Assembly: GCA_963712565.1 (NCBI GenBank)
Contig: CAVQIP010000044.1
Location: 62,001-126,000 of the forward strand
DNA length: 64,000 nucleotides
Direction of reading: 5' to 3'
DNA from: VAZQ01 sp963712565
GTDB taxonomy: Bacteria; Pseudomonadota; Alphaproteobacteria; Rhizobiales; Xanthobacteraceae
The notes beneath the pieces are model-generated. The model was not told the origin of the DNA. It worked only from the letters and a program-made list of their open reading frames with translations, and ran no database searches. Made by a program: the position numbers and the translations under genes. Shown piece by piece: positions 62,463-64,000 of this stretch. Each line of letters opens with the position of its first letter. The stretch's first letter is position 1.

Positions 62463-63437
62463 ATGACCCCCGCGCTCGTCAGCCGCCTCGCCGGCGTCCT
62501 GCTCGCTCTCGCGCTCGTCTCGTCCGCCTGGGCGCAGAGCTATCCGGCGCGCCGCATCACGATCGTGGTTCCGTTCTCGCCAGGCACCGCATTCGATCTG
62601 ATCGCGCGCACCGCGGGGCAAAAAGTCACCGAGCACTACGGCCAGCCGGTGGTGGTCGACAACAAGCCCGGCGCCAGCGGCACGCTGGGCACCGAAATGG
62701 TCGCCGCCGCGGCGCCCGACGGCTACACGCTGGTGACCGCCGGCGCGCCGCTCACGGTGCACAAGGCCCTGATCAAGGACCTGCGCTACGATCCGCTCAC
62801 GAGCTTCACGCCGATCGCCACGCTCGCCGCCAGCAGCGTCGGCCTCGTGATCAACCCGGCGGTCATGCCGGTCAGCTCGCTCGACGAGCTGATCGCCGCC
62901 GTCAAGGCCAAGCCCGGCTTCTACAATTATTCTTCCCCCGGGGTCGGGACCCTGCAGCAATTGGGCTTCGAGCTGTTCAAGCAGCAACTGGGTCTCGACA
63001 TCCAGCATGTGCCCTATCGCGGCGCGTCCCAGGCCATCACCGACTTCGTGTCCGGGCAGGTGCACCTGACTTACCTCCCGATTAGCTCGGCGCTGCCGCA
63101 CGTGCAGGCGGGGAAACTGCGCATCCTCGCCAACGCCGGCAGCAAGCGCTCGCCGTTCGCCCCCGATATCCCGACGCTCGCGGAGCTCGGCCACCCAACC
63201 CTCGATTTCGATCTCTGGTTCGGCTTTCTCGGGCCGGCCCACCTTCCGCCCGCGATCGTGCAGTGGTGGGAAAAGGAGCTGGCCGCGGTCGCGCAGATGC
63301 CCGACGCCCAGGAGGCGTTCCGGCGGCATGGCCTCACCCCGATGTACCTCGATTCGGCCGCGACCGCGGCGCGGCTCAAATCCGAGGTGGCGCGCTGGAG
63401 CGAGGTGGCGCGCAAGGCCGGGATGCAACCCAAGTGA
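62463..63437 (+). CDS. Second Bug-family (TTT) solute-binding receptor
   Basis: The 324-residue product uses a standard Sec leader (MTPALVSRLAGVLLALALVSSAWAQ), unlike the Tat-like leader of the receptor at 42038. Motifs are YPARRITIVVPFSPGTAFDLIAR, VVVDNKPGASGTLGTEMVAAAAPDGYTLVTAG, IQHVPYRGASQAITDFVSGQVHLTYLP and SKRSPFAPDIPTLAELGHPTLDF. ATG 62463 follows GGAGACCCT. No transporter membrane genes are near. The next gene, a GST, starts within 12 bases of its stop. Confidence 0.92.
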   Translation: MTPALVSRLAGVLLALALVSSAWAQSYPARRITIVVPFSPGTAFDLIARTAGQKVTEHYGQPVVVDNKPGASGTLGTEMVAAAAPDGYTLVTAGAPLTVHKALIKDLRYDPLTSFTPIATLAASSVGLVINPAVMPVSSLDELIAAVKAKPGFYNYSSPGVGTLQQLGFELFKQQLGLDIQHVPYRGASQAITDFVSGQVHLTYLPISSALPHVQAGKLRILANAGSKRSPFAPDIPTLAELGHPTLDFDLWFGFLGPAHLPPAIVQWWEKELAAVAQMPDAQEAFRRHGLTPMYLDSAATAARLKSEVARWSEVARKAGMQPK

Positions 63438-63447
63438 GGAGCGTTGC

Positions 63448-64000
63448 CTGATCACGCTCTACGATTTCGGCAATTCGGTTTGTTGCCAGAAGGTCCGCAT
63501 CACGTTGTGCGAGAAGGGCCTCGCTTGGCAGGCGGTCAAAGTCGATCTGTTCCGCAGCGAGCAATACGACCCGAAATACCTCAAGCTCAATCCCAAGGGG
63601 GTCGTGCCGACGCTCGTCCATGACGGCAAGCCGGTGATCGAGTCGACGCTGATCTGCGAGTACCTCGACGAGACCTTTCCCGAGCCGCCGCTCGTGCCCT
63701 CCGATCCCTGGCAGCGCAGCCGCATGCGGATTTGGAGCAAGATGGTCGACGAGGGCCTGTTCGAAGGCGTCACCGAGATCAGCTTCTCCGCCATGTTCCG
63801 CGAGCGCATGAAGACCATGCCGGACGAGCTGCGGCAGCGGCGCTTCCAGAACATCGGCGATCCGCGCCGGCGCGACCGTTTCAGATCGACCTACGAGCTG
63901 GGCGTTCATTCGCCGTTCGTCCTGCACGCGATCGCCGCCTACGAGCGCGCGTTCGGCCTGCTCGAGCAGACGCTCGGCCAGAACGGTCCCTGGATCGTCG
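63448..64000 (+). CDS. Glutathione S-transferase family protein, cut by the window end
   Basis: The thioredoxin-like domain reads ITLYDFGNSVCCQKVRITLCEKGLAWQAVKVDLF, with NPKGVVPTLVHDGKPVIESTLICEYLDE. The helical domain begins near residue 85 and continues past the window. No ATG, GTG or TTG is in frame upstream. The codon that matches the family start is CTG at 63448, seven bases after GAGGAG. Either rare CTG initiation or a base error (ATG) explains it. It is probably co-transcribed with the Bug gene, whose stop overlaps this ribosome-binding site. Confidence 0.85.
   Translation, partial: MITLYDFGNSVCCQKVRITLCEKGLAWQAVKVDLFRSEQYDPKYLKLNPKGVVPTLVHDGKPVIESTLICEYLDETFPEPPLVPSDPWQRSRMRIWSKMVDEGLFEGVTEISFSAMFRERMKTMPDELRQRRFQNIGDPRRRDRFRSTYELGVHSPFVLHAIAAYERAFGLLEQTLGQNGPWIV

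Overview
The window is a GC-rich chromosomal segment from an alphaproteobacterium, most likely a Hyphomicrobiales member of the Bradyrhizobium/Xanthobacteraceae type. Evidence is the gene order rho - mnmE - mnmG - rsmG - parA - parB - holA - lptE - leuS, two glnK-amtB pairs, the very large NAD-glutamate dehydrogenase, two Bug-type (TTT) solute receptors, and many short palindromic intergenic repeats of the kind common in this order. Two near-perfect parS centromere sites (near 5420 and 7796) flank mnmG, so the window starts close to the replication origin, which probably lies just left of rho.

Layout. 1-15.7 kb: transcription termination, tRNA modification, rRNA methylation, chromosome partition, Pol III delta, LPS transport and leucyl-tRNA synthetase. 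16-25 kb: Ada DNA repair, a PLP protein, an L,D-transpeptidase-like protein, a response regulator followed by a cyclic-nucleotide-type sensor, exonuclease III, LolA, FtsK and an aminotransferase. 25.4-29.3 kb: tandem amtB/glnK ammonium module with a sigma-54-like promoter and an intrinsic terminator. 29.5-39.7 kb: thioesterase, ubiquinone-type hydroxylase, GST, Trm112-like protein, IF-1, RhlE helicase, Lon-N protein, CnoX-like thioredoxin, prolyl-tRNA editing protein, an AhpD-like protein and a ThDP enzyme. 40.0-43.3 kb: tRNA-Gly followed by an accessory patch (Tat-leader MmgE/PrpD protein, Bug receptor with a matching leader, remnant of an ABC binding protein). 43.4-64 kb: gamma-glutamyltransferase, LemA/TPM operon, hydrolase, AhpD-like protein, NAD-GDH, PurH, heparinase-like protein, RsmB, HtpX, SDH assembly factor, quinone reductase, a second Bug receptor and a GST cut by the window end.

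The strongest global signal is technical. Sixteen genes, many essential (mnmE, mnmG, rsmG, ftsK, purH, rsmB), carry about 28 frameshifts in otherwise well-conserved coding sequence. Every one of the eleven single-shift genes is longer by exactly one base modulo three, so the errors are biased to one-base insertions. I read this as uncorrected assembly error, not gene decay, and annotate these genes as whole loci spanning their shifts.

The most interesting biological signals are the parS pair, one copy of which is encoded inside rsmG; a twice-present element made of two related hairpins, one copy ending at the mnmG ribosome-binding site; a threefold 18-base repeat between parA and parB; and the tRNA-linked accessory patch. 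I did not find a convincing new defence, secretion or biosynthetic system.
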